Shown here: in pieces, positions 46,257 through 60,500 of the stretch
Numbering within the stretch: position 1 is the first letter of the stretch
Layout of the letters: each line of letters starts with the position of its first letter
Source: Centropus unirufus
Lineage: Eukaryota; Chordata; Aves; Cuculiformes; Centropidae
Length of the DNA stretch: 64,000 nucleotides
Assembly (NCBI GenBank): GCA_013397695.1
Contig: VYZI01000012.1
Location: forward strand, 5,490,165 to 5,554,164
Direction of reading: 5' to 3'
The notes under the pieces: generated by a model
What the model was told of the DNA's origin: nothing
What the model saw: only the letters and a program-made list of their open reading frames with translations
Databases searched by the model: none
Position numbers and translations under genes: made by a program

Positions 46257-49200
46257 GTTTTATATGTTGGTAAAGAGACTTAAGATAGTCCAAAGATACA
46301 AAATTTTATTCCTACATGTTTTCATGCTTGGATTTCAAGAACATTCCATATGTAGTTTTGAAGAACATTAGGAGAAAAAAAAAAAAAGCAGGCTTAAATT
46401 TGAAAATATATTTGGGTTTGGATTTTTAGTTCTTTTTAATGCATTTTGGTTGAGCAAGGCTTTCATGGTAAAGGACAGGTTTAGTACCCATGGTTATATA
46501 TTTATTGCATAGCATGTCTGATCTACTCAAAGCACTCCTTGCGATAAGCCTGTGAGAAACTGTACAGTGACTATGACTACACATAAGTCTATAGTCCTTT
46601 TCAGAGACCATGTAGGAGTTGGAGAAAATGTTTGGAACTTGGCATTAAAGTGAAATTTACTGACTCACAGCTTACCTTTTGCCCTCTCGTTCATGGTATG
46701 CCTGAGACAATGATTCACTCCAGTAATGTTATTTTTCAGAGACCTGTTTGAAACTCATCATGCATTTGGTACCTGAGTGGTTTTGCATGCCTTGTGTTTT
46801 TTGTGCAAGCTGCAGCTCAAATAAATCTCCAGTTACTAACATGTAAATTATTCAGACACATCCAATTTCAGCCTTTTTTTTTTTCTATTCAAAGTTGCCA
46901 ACTTTTCCATAACCAATACAACATTTTCAAATGGTTGCCTTCCTTAAATCACAGGTGAGCCTCTTAAATGAGTGAAACCCTATGAGAAATATAGTCTGAT
47001 GTGTTGCTTTCCTTTCACAAGAATACTTCTCATCTGTTTTGATTTGACTTACATTTTACTAAGGAAAGTTTTGTTTACATGCAGTCATCAATTAGATATG
47101 AGTATTTCAGTTCGATAAAGAAACTGAAAAGATCTTCAGAAACATTTAGTAGTATTTGGTTGTCCAGCTTTTGAGATATATTGAAAGGTTATGATTTTAA
47201 AGCCAATTGAGATCTGTTTCTGATAATGGCATTTCTATGGAACGTCGGATATTTATCATTAGTATTAAATGTTCTCTATTAAGAAATAACTCATCATTCA
47301 ATTCAAATGTGGAAATGGGGAGATTACTTTCTGTTGTAATTACTCAATAAATCATATTCTTGATCTTGAGAAATTCCCCTTGAGAATTCCTCCTTTAACC
47401 ACGACTGATGAGGCATGTTGGGTGATGGTGTATTTCTGTCTTTAGCAATTAGTTAGTGGCCATAAGATAGCGCACGAAACTGCAGGTCATTATCTTGAAA
47501 TGTAAAATATGTCAACCCTCTGCCGGGTCTTCCAGATGTTCAGTATCCTTGTCATTATTTTGTTTAGTGATCCAGACAGCTTTGTTGCATGGGCTGTACG
47601 ATGCAAAATGAGCAGTAGCTGTGCTCCACCATAGTGCAAGTGGCGTATATTCTTTAAAATGCACCCAGAGATTGCACACTACTTGTAGCTAAAGCCAGAG
47701 CACAATGTCAATTTGGCGAGCATGGCCCCTTTTGGCTTGAGTGAGATGACTTTTTGCCACGTATATTCTTCAGGAGATTTTTTTTTTCTGTTGCTTTTCT
47801 ATAGTCAGATGTTTAGTAATGCTAATGAAGAACTGAAAAATCACTTGGAGTAATATCAGCTAATGTGATTTTGGCAGAGTGAGAAATCATAAATGTTTTG
47901 CTGGTAAAGAATGCTGCTTTTCTTGGTTCCTTTTATTTCCTATTATATCTCACTTTGAGAAGGAAATTAGGGTATCACTGCAGGAATCGAACAAGCATGT
48001 TTACAGGAGAGACATTAGCAGTCTCGTTTGGGTATGTGTCACCTACACATACCAGTAAAGGTTTGTATCTGAATTTGTACCATTTACTTGTTTTCCAGTA
48101 CATTTCCTTTCTAAGCATAACAAATAATTCCTAATAGATTTTTTTCCCCAAATCCAAAATAGTATTTCTGTACTGTAACTCACAATTCCTATATATTTTG
48201 GTGTGAACATTTGAGACTGATTGGGGTTTTCTTGTTTAGTCTCATTTTTCTGATGTACGGATGTTATAAATGCAGTTACGAGAGAGAGTTAATTAAGTTT
48301 CATGGTGTATTGCTTTATTGATTCTACACACTATGCACTCTGCAAAACTGAAAACATTCATAAGCATGATGTAGTGCCGTAAGGGTGATTGGTAAACATT
48401 TTGAACAGATATCTTTTAACCTGGAAGATGATGTAAGTCATTCATAGGCCTGTAAGCTGCAATAGGGGTGCCTTGCCCCTCAAACCAAAACCTCCTAAAA
48501 AAATAAATCAAAAACCAACAAAAAAACATAAAATCAAACAAAACCAAAGAAATCTGGTGACTCATAAGATTAATGAAGTTGGTGGGTTTGGTGTTTTGTT
48601 GGGTTTTCTGTATGGTTGTTTTTCCTGTCCTGGTAGTAAGGGTGACATTTATGGAATATGATTAGTAAAAGTTAAAATAAATGTAGAGGAATGAATTGTG
48701 GTTTCCATTTGACTAAAACCAAGTCTTGCTTAAGGCTGTGTTGATTGCAAGTGAATGGCAACACCACATTATCATTTTCATGTGTGAGATAGAGGATTTA
48801 GTGTGAATTCAAATTAATTAATGAGATTTAGGTTTGCTTATGTCAGGGAGAAAAGAACCTGATGGAGGCTTCTGGCAGTCTTGTATTAGAAACAGAGCTC
48901 AAAGTGAGAGTAAGTGTTCATAAATGTAGGCTCCTGAGCTGAACCTGTCTGAGGTATAACAACTGATGTGGATTTAGGGCAAACTGGATAAAACTAAACT
49001 TCCAGGAATCCCGAATAATGGCATTTATTGCAATTACTGTATCACTGTATATCACTCCAGACTGGTGTCAGTGAATCTAAAGACACCTGCTCCTCATACC
49101 ACAAGTGTCTAGGGTAGAGCTTTAGTTCTCACTAAGGCAGTGAAAGTATCTCCGTTTGTTTAGATGGTGCAGCAACAAAAACAACCAACCCCTTAAATAA

Positions 49201-52200
49201 ATGAACGATATTATCTAAACAATTAAGATTGTATTAACTGCTACTAATTAAATTGTAGATCTAACAAGCTAAGAGGTAAATACTAAACCACCACAGTTAT
49301 TAATGTAATTAAATTTAGTTATCTGTGTAGATTAGCAGAATGGTGCATTTAGTGTAGCATAAGTATGTAGTTTGAGTAGTATTGGTGTATAACATAGCAA
49401 AAAAGCCATCAATTTTTCCCTTGAGCAAAACACCACTAGGAGAGGATGCCTCTAAGGTACACTTTGCAGCCTTAGAACAGAAATTGCTGATTGATAACAG
49501 AGGAAACGTAATACTCTCATTCAGACTTTCTATCTTTGTAGTAAAGCCAAACTCTTAGAAACAGCTAATTATAGTTTCAATAAAAATATTTAGATGACAG
49601 TGGTAAGCTTTCATCATTTCTACACATCTGTTAAAGAACTCTTTGTTGTTTCAGTATGTTTAAAGGAAGAAGTTAGGATGAACAAGTAAGAACTGGTCCG
49701 ACATCCTGAAAGTCGCTATCAGCCCAAGCACTGAGAAGATGAGACAGGTTGTTTTGTCTCAGCCCCCCTCAAGTTTAACTGAATATAATGGGAATTATTG
49801 GTGAATTGTGCCTCAGGCGGTGTTTCTTTACAGGCAGCGTGTTTCATAGCATGTGTGGCTAGGTAGTAGCTGAGACACACTGAAGAGAAATAAAAACCAT
49901 TTTGCTTATCTAGTAATAAAATTTGGTCATTAATCAAAATTTGAAATCTATTTAGGCTGTGCTACTCCTGGTTACCAGTTCTGTGTGGAAATAAACTTTT
50001 TTATCTTTTTCCAAAGGTGATGGATGGATGGGAATTTCCCATTCCCAGTGCTGAGGTCCTTGATAACCTGTTAGTGTGTGTGGCCAACACATTGCAACAA
50101 TCACTGTTGAATCAGCTCGCTGAAGTGAACTAAATATTGTCAGCATCCTTAAGGCATTTTATTGACCCTGGAATCAGACTTCACCTTTACCACTTCTCAG
50201 GTAGCTTCTTAGCATGTTGGTGTTTGCTGGGCTGCTGCAGTGATTGGTTGCGGGTGGAAACAGCTGGTGAGGATTACCTTCCTCTAGGCCGTCATGCTGG
50301 GGTTTTACAACTAATTTTTTGGCTGGGTGAAGTTGCATTCTGCAGCCGAGGAAGATGCTGACCTGGCTAATTCCCATCCTTTTGTGGCTTGGCAAACTTG
50401 CTGCCAAATGGCTGCAGTTCTGAAGAGCTGCAATGTATACAGAGGAAATGGTTCTCTCCAAGCTTGTGGGTTGCTGGGGATTGGAAAGAGGGTTTCCAGG
50501 GACTGTAGACTTATTGAGCCATTTTTGAAGACAGATTCTGTTTTGGGCTTAAGGTTCAATGTATATATTTCCATGAGATGTTTTAGCAACAGATGTTCCT
50601 TTAGGGGGAAAAAAAAACAACAAAACAACCCTGTCCCTTGATAATATCTTTTTTTCTTCATTTTTTTCTTTAGCTCATGTGTTCGTAATTAAGACCTATT
50701 CTGCCCCACCAAAAATACTGTTTGGCAGTGCTTTTGTGCTGTTTCCTTTATTAACAGCGAAGTAAACAATCTCAAGCAAGCAGAATAGCAATGCCATCCA
50801 CATGTGCCATAGAATAAAAAGTCCTGAAGCTGAAATTGGAGGGCATCCTATGGAAGTGACAGTGTATTCTCAACACACCTCTTCACATTGAGTAGGGTCA
50901 TGTATTCTCCACATGAACTCAGAGGCCATGTTTATACACACTCAGTGGCTGATTTATTCACAGTCTTTTAGTCTTCTATACCCGTCTTCATATATATATA
51001 TGTGGTTTTCTAGAATTTTTAATACAACAAAAAAAAAATCTGGCATGGAAAAAAAAAAAATTAACTGTTAATTCTGTTATTCTGTTTCCTTCCCCAAAAT
51101 TTATTTTACATTAATAAATGTGAGGGAAGGTCAACAATGTTATGTAGCAAATTTATTTGTGCCACTGAACTTGAAATATATAGTTGTGAATATTCACAGT
51201 AGAGGTGAAGGTTCTTATACTCTGGGGAAGCCCATAATGAACCATGTACCTGAGTTCAGCCGCAATAGCTGGGAATTTGAATATTCAGTACTGAAATGAA
51301 CTGTGTGCAAGGATTATTTATGGAATAGTTCAGAAATTGTATTTAATAATCCCTTTATAAACACCATTCAACCTCTCTGAAAAGACAAACAAAGCAAATT
51401 TTGCTTAGATTGTTATTTTTTCACTGGATAGCCTCATAGGCAAGGAAATACAGAACATATCTATATATTAATGAACAGAAAACAAATGCTTGTGAAGGAA
51501 CCTCTGAATATATAAGCCCATTTTGTGTGATAGGTTAAAAAGAAATGAAGCAATATGTGTGATCTGTCATGGTCTGCTGTGCTGGTCTTGGTTCAAGCTC
51601 TCAGTTGACCGTTATGCAGTAACATGCCAGGAAAAAAAAAAGCTATAACTCATTTATTTTAAAGTGTTTGGTAAAAGTTTCCCTGAATTAGCCTACTGGG
51701 AGGATATTCCACTCTGAGAAGTGGAGGTTTTATATTTGATGCCCCTGTAAAATGAAACCTGTCTTTTTATTCCCCAGCTGCACCAAAACCCTCAAGTTTG
51801 GAAAACAAAGCTGTTGTCCTGTCCCAGTGAAACATGGAACTTCAGACCTGCCAAGGCAATGTGAGAATGAGGTGACAGCAGAGCACAGGAAAGAAGGTAT
51901 CTGGAAACTTTTCCCTAAGTTATCATTTACCTACTAGAATCATTATCTGTTTTGTCAGGTACTCAAAGGTACTTTATTTCACTCAATCAAAATTGGACCT
52001 TAAAATTAGACAAACACCCAGACATCAATTTCCAATCTAGTAGTGAATTCAGTGCAGCGAGTGAGAGCCAGGGAGCTGCTGAGACACAACAGAATGTCCA
52101 GAGTGGGATACCAGCTCCATGAGTTTATCTGAACCGTGGGGACTGTTGTGTGTGCACTTGTGTGAGCAACTCATGCCTGGGGCTGCTGGGTGATGTGTTG

Positions 52201-55200
52201 CAGTGAGGGCACAGGAAGGAAGGAAGAGAGGAGGGAGCAGAATGGGGATGAAACAGCAAACCACAAAAACATCTCTTTGATCTCTGGGGGTAAGAAAAGA
52301 GTACTTAACAGTGAAAGGATGGGAGTGGAGAAAACTGTCCAGCTGAACTATTTTTAGGCTAAATTGTAGGACTCCAAAGAAGCAAGCATAGTAGTACCAT
52401 AGCCGTGTTTCAAAAGCATTGAACAAATTTAAAATAACTGATTGCACATTGTTTCTATAAACTTATAAACCACCCTCACGCATAATGTTTCACCCCTTCC
52501 CTTCCTTCATTAGTTACCCAATGCAATGACTCTAGAGAAATTCCAAAGCCCACCATTGCACAACTACAGTTGATTGGATGTTTTCAGTCTTTGATAACTT
52601 GCATCATGATGTATCATAGCCTGTTTTTTTCCAAAGAAACTTTGATTTTATTTAGTCATTTGAAGCCATTTTTCAGAAAAGATCCCTTGCTTCTCTCTTT
52701 AAATCCTTTGTGGTTACAGCGTGTGAGCTGTGCTGTGTTTAACAGCACATATGGTGTGTTGAGACTGACATAATTCCAGAGCTGTGCCCCCACGTGGTAC
52801 ATAGATAGGGAATTAGGGATGAGCATATAGTTTGTTGCTAAAGAAATAAAGCCTTCATCCTTTCCTGAAAGCTATATTTCCTGATGTGTTGGCACTGCTT
52901 GAGAGCTCAAAATTGTGAGATAGAGCAGTGGATCTTGCCATGAATATTGGCCATCCCCAAGGCTGTGCAGAATGTGTCCTGTGAAAACATCAGCAATTCC
53001 AGGAAAGCCCCATCTAAAATTTGTGTTTCTTCTTGCTCTCATGTCTACACTTTTAAACATCTTCTCTGGCAGGCATATGAATTCAGTAACATTTATTTTG
53101 ATCACTGGGCTTTGGTCTGAGATTGGGACTCAAGTTGAAGTTGGCTGGGCTGAAGTCAGCCCCGGAATTGCTATGAAATAGGCTAATATGATACTTTTTC
53201 CTCTCAACCACCCCCAGAGAGTTGGCACAATATCAAAATATAATATTTTGAAGTGCAACAGTTTCATCTTGTCCACCTGATGGGATTTTGCGTCCTGCAG
53301 AAAGTTGCTGCAGATGTTGGTGGAGCAGTGATACTGGTGGTGATGGGAATTGTAGCCTTTGTCTGAGATCCCATGTAGTACCTCCCTTGGTGTTATTTGA
53401 CTGGCAGCACCAGACACGATAGCTTTTGAAGCTATTAGAACATATTTGTGTTTTGAGAGAGAAGAAATAGTCAATCTAGATGAGCTTTTCAGTTTTTTTA
53501 ATCACTCAAGAAAACGTTAAATAACGATATAAACAAGATCCATATGAATATTTTCATTCTTCCTTCCATTGCATTCTATATGTTTTATTGCTGCAAAGGG
53601 GTAAAGCAGTGGAAGTCACTGAATCCTTCACAGTTTTATGCAAAATGTTGCCCTGTGGCATTTCAGCAAAACCCAGTGCAGCTTGTTGCTATTAAACTAT
53701 GGGGTTTTGTTCAAAGTTCCTATCTAAATGCACCTCCCTCTTCCTGGAAAATTAAGCATTTTAAGTTCAAATGGGAGTATGTGTAGGCTGCAGACTGTAA
53801 CATTCCTTTATGTCCTCCTCAGATGGACTTTTTCATATTTCTCCTTAAGGTGCAGGGAACAGCAGATACTCACACAGATTTCACCTTTGAAGGACTGTAG
53901 AACTGGGGGATGGATCATCTGTTTTTAAGATAAAAAGCAAATAAAATCACTCTTACTACTTTTCAAAATTATTATAACTTGCATCCACAAAGTGTATAAA
54001 TGTACTTTGTTCTAAAGTAATCTGAAAGGATGTTAGAGCTCTTTAAAGAATTGTGTCATGAAATGTTGCATCTGTCATTTGGTTTTAGCCTGCCATTTTG
54101 CTCCACAACTGAATTTCTCTCTATCCTGACACTAGGGGATGCATGAGACTACACTTTGTACATGTCACAGCCATCCTACTGCAAAATTTCAAAACTTTCC
54201 TTATCTTAAAGGGCAGCCCCAACTTCCTTTGAACCCACACCTTTCTTACAGTTACAAACTGATTGCTTTAAGAAAATTATGGAATTGCTCAATTTACTTT
54301 GTATGAACAGCATTTTTAGAAATTTTGTTGGCATTGTGCCAAGAAGGTCTGTCTTTTTGAAGCCAAAGACAAACTTGTTGCTTATACTTGTTTTGGCATA
54401 AAATGGATTTGCATAAATTTGATTTGTTTTTCTGGTGCTTGCAAGTCTGATGACCTAAAACAGAAACATTTTGGTTCTGTTGGTGCCCATTCCCGACTGT
54501 GCAAATGTGTAAGTGAGAAGATAATGAAAAAAAATCATTTTTTTAAGGAGAAAAAGAAAGGAATTTATTAAAGAAGTCATTCAACTCTGTAGCTGCTAGT
54601 TTTTCTATGGCTTTTTCAAAAAATTGCTTATTAGAAAAACAACTATCACACTGAGGAAAAGAATTAGGGCTATTTCAAGCATATTATTTCCCTGCTTCTT
54701 GCCAGTGGGAGACTCGGGGAGGGGAGCTGGGGTTTACAGTGGCTAGACAGACCATTAAATTGGTATTAAATACTTTTCCATATGAAGGAAGTCCCCTTCT
54801 GCCAAAAATCCAGGAGCAGGGGGATCAGTTTCAATGCAAGTGCTGCTGGGATGTGGCTAGATAAACTTTGAAAAATTAAGAGGTCGCTGGGGTCAGGGTG
54901 CAGGCTTCAGAGTCCGTCTGGCTGGCTTCCTTATAGACTCTTGGAGAGTTGGCACACCAAAGCAGCATGACGTCCTGCATAAACATTTGATCCTCCTGAC
55001 CAGCTTTTTCCATGGTATTAACTTTCTTAACAGAAAAAAGTATATAAAATTGACCAAAGCTGTTTTATATCAATTTTCTCCATGCAGAGCCACAGAAAGA
55101 TTCCTGTGTTGTGTCCAAAACAAGAGGGTAAAGGGAGAAAGAGCAGGTTGCCAAACTATTCGTATAGCTTCACAAACTGCTCTAGTTCCTAAAATAGTAG

Positions 55201-57488
55201 CACAACAAAACAGAGGGCTCCTCTGAAACTGTAATAAAATGTACTGCTGGTTTTTTTTTCAGCTGGTTTATAAAATTTAAAGGATAAATATATATAAACT
55301 CTAGAAATCTGGAATGATGGAAGGGAATGCTAAGGGATTACTTTAAAAGCTCAAATCAGGGAAATGTTAGAGGACTGGCTAAATCCCCAAGGCAAAGAGA
55401 ATATGAATGGAGAAAATGTGTCAGATTTGGAGGCCAAGAGAGATAGAACCTGGATGGAACAGGGAGTTGATATTGCATGGAGAAGACACAGTTATACTTC
55501 ATGTTGCTTTTCTGTGCCCTTGACTTTGGGGCCCCAAGTCAGTCCCATGGCAGCTAGTGCAGTTCCAGGCATGCTGAAGCTGCATGCTGTCATCTGGCCC
55601 CGGGGAATCACAGCATCTCTTGAGACCACTGTGTGCATGCAGTCATACTTTCTGTTTAGAAACGGAGATGACCAAGGGTGGCAATGACCGGGCAAATCTG
55701 TGGAGCTGGTGCTGTGGCTGACTGGATATGTTTCACTTTCCTGGAAGCTAGAGCCAAGAAGAATTAAGGATTTGGCCTGTAACTTCTATTGTTCAGAACA
55801 TCTTTTCTGTCTGGCTTTCATTCACTTAAAAACAATGTTTTAACTTCAAAATACTGACCTCAGTTCAGTAAAAATACACAAGCAGAAAATCTTTGCCCTG
55901 CTGTCTTAAACTTCCTTTTTTATATGCTGGAGTCTGGTTATGCTTTAACATAAGGTCTAGATTCTAGAAATAATCTAATGATGTTATTCTGAGCCTGACT
56001 GTGCAAAAGTGCAATAATGTCTCTTTATGCACTGCTGCACCCTGCATGGCTGTGCATGAGGAATCCACCAATGCAGACCTTGCTGCTTGGTGGTAGCTCT
56101 GCTAGTTTTCTGGGGAATTTATGTGATATATAAGTACTATCAGATCATGTTGTAGTACCAGAGCTTTCTTCTGAGAGAATTTGGAGCCATTAAATAGTCA
56201 GGGAAGAAGCTCAGGGGTCTGCATTGTCAACCCCGGACCATGATGAAAAGAAAAGTATTGTTTTCTATTTTAAATCTGAAAATTACTTTTGTTCATAATC
56301 ATAACTCCATTTGTAGACCTGTTTTGCTGTTTCTGTACAACAGTGGTGCCTACTTTCTTCCCTACAGCTATAAAACATTTTCTGGAAGTCCTCAAGGGCT
56401 AGACGCAACAAGCCTCCACCTCTAATGTGACCAAAAGATAGCTCTCTTCCCATAGTTGCATGACAGTTTGGTCACAAAGTGTGTATGCACATATATGTAA
56501 TAGTACAGGACTGACAGCCTGCTATGGATTCATACGTTTCATATGATCAAAATGAACTTTGGAGTTGATTGACTCACATTTGGAAGCATATGCATTCCTG
56601 CCAATAGCTTGGAAGATATCTCATATATTGGGGATGTTTGGGTTTTATTGCATGAAACATCCAAATCTGGGCATCTGAGTGAAGATGGACGTTCTAGGTG
56701 GCGTTCCGCTTCATCATGTGACCCCTGGTCAGGTAGTACTAAAGGTCGAGACTCTGAAGACACAGAAGACCACTGAATGCAGCCCACAGGAGGAAAGCAG
56801 GATTAAATGACGTGACAAAAACAAGCAGAAAAAGATTTAATGTGCTTAAAGCTGAAAATAACGCAAGGAGAGGATAAAATCTACCCAATGTGGGTGGAGG
56901 GAATAGATCTTAAGAAAAGGAGAAGTGGAGACCACAGAAATGACCGTAGTTCATTTTTACTTTAACTACTTACAGGAAGGTGATGAGTCATATCTTCCAG
57001 AGCTCTGATTTATTAGTGAGGTGAGTTTCCTGTCAGGGAAATCAGAGGCAGCAGAATTGCTAAAGAATGAAGAAGAGGGTGCACAGACAACTTTGTAGGC
57101 TCTGCAAGAAGGAGGAGGCAACCCATTTGGCTGGGGAGAGGAACATGCCAGAGACAGAGAGGCAGAGAGCGAGAGCTACATTAGCACTCAGAAGGTGAAA
57201 AATAAAAATATATATTGTCAGAATTTCAGATACAGAATGGACACAGGAAAATGAAGCTTTCTGAATTGAATTTATTTTTTTATGGATTTCTGAGCGTAGA
57301 AAATTTCACTCTTGGAACTATATTGTTGTAGTAGGTCACTGGAAGGTCAGCTGTCCAATAAATTACAGAGCTATGTTAATTTGTTCCACATTGGGTCTGA
57401 AGTCTACAGTTAAGTGAAACACAAGTTTCTATAAACTTCTTTATTAAGGTAAAAATCTCAGATTTTCAGGTCCTGTCACCTATGTGCA
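46257..57488. other. Long AT-rich non-coding stretch
   Basis: No gene is recognised over about 11 kb. Less AT-rich patches that are open on both strands occur at 50137-50661 (104 codons plus, 116 minus), 52049-52447 (132 codons minus), 52872-53474 and 55364-55695. None shows a domain, and their overlap in several frames suggests composition rather than coding. A short TA run lies near 50991. Confidence 0.4.
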
Positions 57489-57507
57489 CTGATCAGGACC
57501 TGATCAG
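57489..57507. repeat. 19-bp palindrome with a 1-base centre
   Basis: CTGATCAGGACCTGATCAG has 9-bp perfect arms around a single A. TCAGGTCCTG about 20 bases upstream repeats its core. It could be a binding site for a dimeric factor or a chance palindrome. Confidence 0.7.
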
Positions 57508-60500
57508 GAGTCCTACCAGAGAGCTTGAAAACCTGGTAGAAAGATGTTGAAATGCATTTTTTTTACATGGTTTTATTTTCTGAATGATGTCTTCCTACTT
57601 GAAAATGTTCTCAGCAGTTGTAACAGACAGTGAAGTCTATCAAAAGGTTAAAACACATCTAACAAAAATGCAGCCTGGCAGGCTGCATGCATATATCTGC
57701 CTGTGGATTGTTTGCCCCTCTGGGGAAGAGGACAGGTCACTTAGAGGTGACAGACCTTCTTCCGTAGCTGAAGTGCTTGAGGCTTTGAACTGAAGTATTT
57801 TTATAAGTAGATGTGTGGGTATTGTTACAAATACGGACTGTATGGAGCATTAGCAGTGCAACAGAATAAAGCTCCATGTAAAATAGTCGAATATTTAGAC
57901 AGCTGTAAATAAGATTGAATGTTCTTCACATTCACTCATCCACATTGATAAACATCCCTACATCCTTTCTAACTCTAGAAATTCACATCTCAAGCTGTTA
58001 TTCACTGAAAACCAACAGATGACCAGCTTGCAAGTGATTTTTCAGGCTTGATGGGTTGAAACTGGCACCATGTGTTCAAATACCTTAGTTTCCATGAAGT
58101 TAGTTTCCATTCTGAGCTTTGCCAGCCAGGCCAGCCAAGTTATTGGGCAGGCATTATTTGTCCTCACTAAGTTAAATAAAACATTCATCATGATTACGTT
58201 AATATTCATTATGTAGGCTCAATTTAAGGGATTTGTTTTTCAATTTCCTCTGTTTCTTCAATTAGTCTTTAATTTCTTCCAAGCTTTAATTTGAAACTAT
58301 TTAAGTTTACTATTTCAGCTTCCAAAGATGATTATTTGGCACTGAGTAGACAACCTTAGCTATGCACTTGCTGACGTTCCTCCATAATAAGTCCCCAGCC
58401 CTATTTTATTGCTTATAGAGTTGCTTTCTAATTCTTTTCATGGGTCTTTTTTTAAATAGCTTTCTTATATAATAGATGATAACATTTGTTATAAAATGAA
58501 AGTAAAACCAATTAAATCTGCCTCATTGTACTTGCAAAAGATTGATGTGTGTAAAGTCTAACAGCTTATTTGGGGATTTTATTCTAAAAGTGCCCTGCAA
58601 TAATATTCTCTTGTGTTCTGTGCGCTAGCCATAATAAAGAAGCCACTGCCTGCAGAGATGCTGAACTAAATTAAAGTATTGTGTGCTGGTATTCTAGCAT
58701 CTGCCTCATATATTAATCTCTGGAAAATGCTTGAAAATACCTTAAAGCAGCAGCCATTTCTTTGTTTAAGTTTGAAAGCTTTTTGTATCTGTTCTCCTTA
58801 ATGCTGTAGTGCAGAAGATTCACTCTTCAGTAAATGAACAGAAGCTTCTGCAAACCAAGAACAGATTGCAGTTTTTTCATTTCTGTCTCCATTTTAGTTT
58901 TGGGTTTTTTGTAAGGGGTTTAAATTTGAGCCCTAGGGATGTAGGTTTTACTATGCTTGCTTCAGTGTATGTGTTCCCTGCTAGAAAGAAGCAAAATAGT
59001 TGGACCTGAATGAATACTACAAAAATTTGAATACTATGCTGTCTGAATAATTGAGGATTTCTTGCCCTATCTTAGTCTTTCAAGTTACATTTCCATATAT
59101 GAGGTTTCAAATGTGCGTTTTCTCTGAAAGGTGGGTTCTGGAAATGTTTCATCTTCATTGCAAAGTCTCTTGTTTTTCTCTTCCTTTGTAACATTTTCAT
59201 TCATTCAGCCCCGGACCAGAAACAATACCATGTGATTTACAATTGTATATCACATAAATAATTGAAGCTCTAAGAGCAGTGTGTAGTAAACAAATAGACT
59301 GTAGGCAGTAATATATTTGAATACAAGATTTTTATGCATGAATAATCCATGAGTTCATAAAAATCAGTCTGTTTATAGATAATTAGAGATAGAAGAATGT
59401 TTTAATTCATGAAATAATTTATTTTCTGCAGCTAAGAAAACAATTCTATGAAATGCAAGAAAAAGTCATTGTGATGTATAGATTTTCCAAACAGCCATTG
59501 CTGTTTCAGAAAATAAGGTATGCAGTCTTCAGAAGATGGCCCGCAAATAGAATGTGTCTCTCTGAGTGCACTTCCCCAGCTGCTGATCTGCTCAGTGGTA
59601 CCTAAGCTGGAAGTGAACTTCCTTGGAAATCCTCCTGCAGTTGTAGCTCTGCTGGTTGAGAATGTTATTGCTTCCAGCTACTTGTTGCTTCCCCCTGCCT
59701 GGACATTATTCCCCTTCTAGACCTGCTAGTGGAGCTCCTCATGGAGCCACTCCTCAATCCATTTCTGACAAAGTGAACAGACTGGAAAAAAAGTTATTTA
59801 AATTATTTAGGAGGTTATGTATATAAGCAGTCTCACTAGGAGTTCTGAAAGAACAGTTACAGCTGGAGTAAGAAAATTATGAGTGTCCATTGCCTTACTC
59901 CATGTCTGGCCTAATGAAGAAGATAAGTCTTGTCATGCCAAGTGAGTCATCAGCAAGAGGGAAAGTGGTGGGCTGTGTGTCCTGGCACAGAGTAGGGTCC
60001 TGCTTAGAGATGCCCTTGCAGTGTCAGGGCAATCAAGGCAGACTGTAGGAAGACTTTCTATTATACCAGACACACCAACAGCTATTTCTCAGTTCAGTCT
60101 TAAAAAATGCAGATATTTCAGAAATAGTGATTATGACTTTTCTGAACCTTTCTCTTCATTTTTTTTCTTCAAAGGTATCTATCAAATTTGAACTAAGTTA
60201 TAGCTAGAGTTTACTACTGATTGGAAATTACTTTTATAGTTACAGAAGTAATTTCCTTGTCTAAACCAAACCTGAGAAAAACCCAGACAAACAACCAACC
60301 CATCAACTCCCTTCCCACCTGAGCTCTTTTGTGCTTCTCATGCAGGTTTTTTTAATGTTTTATAACAAGCTCTGTGTGCCTTTCCCCATAGGCCTAATGT
60401 ACTTAACAACAATATTTTCAGAGAAGGACCTCTGTTAGGATAAATTAATATCTTGGAGGGCTGCCATAACAAAGGCCCTTTACTAGTTTTAAGTAGAAAT

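Noticed and set aside
47719..47730. AGCATGGCCCCT, a word shared with U6 snRNA
   Set aside because: Only about 12 bases match and the flanks differ completely, so there is no U6 copy here.
56694..56703. CTAGGTGGCG, partly like a CTCF core
   Set aside because: The match covers only part of the consensus and the upstream half is wrong, so it is not supported as a site.
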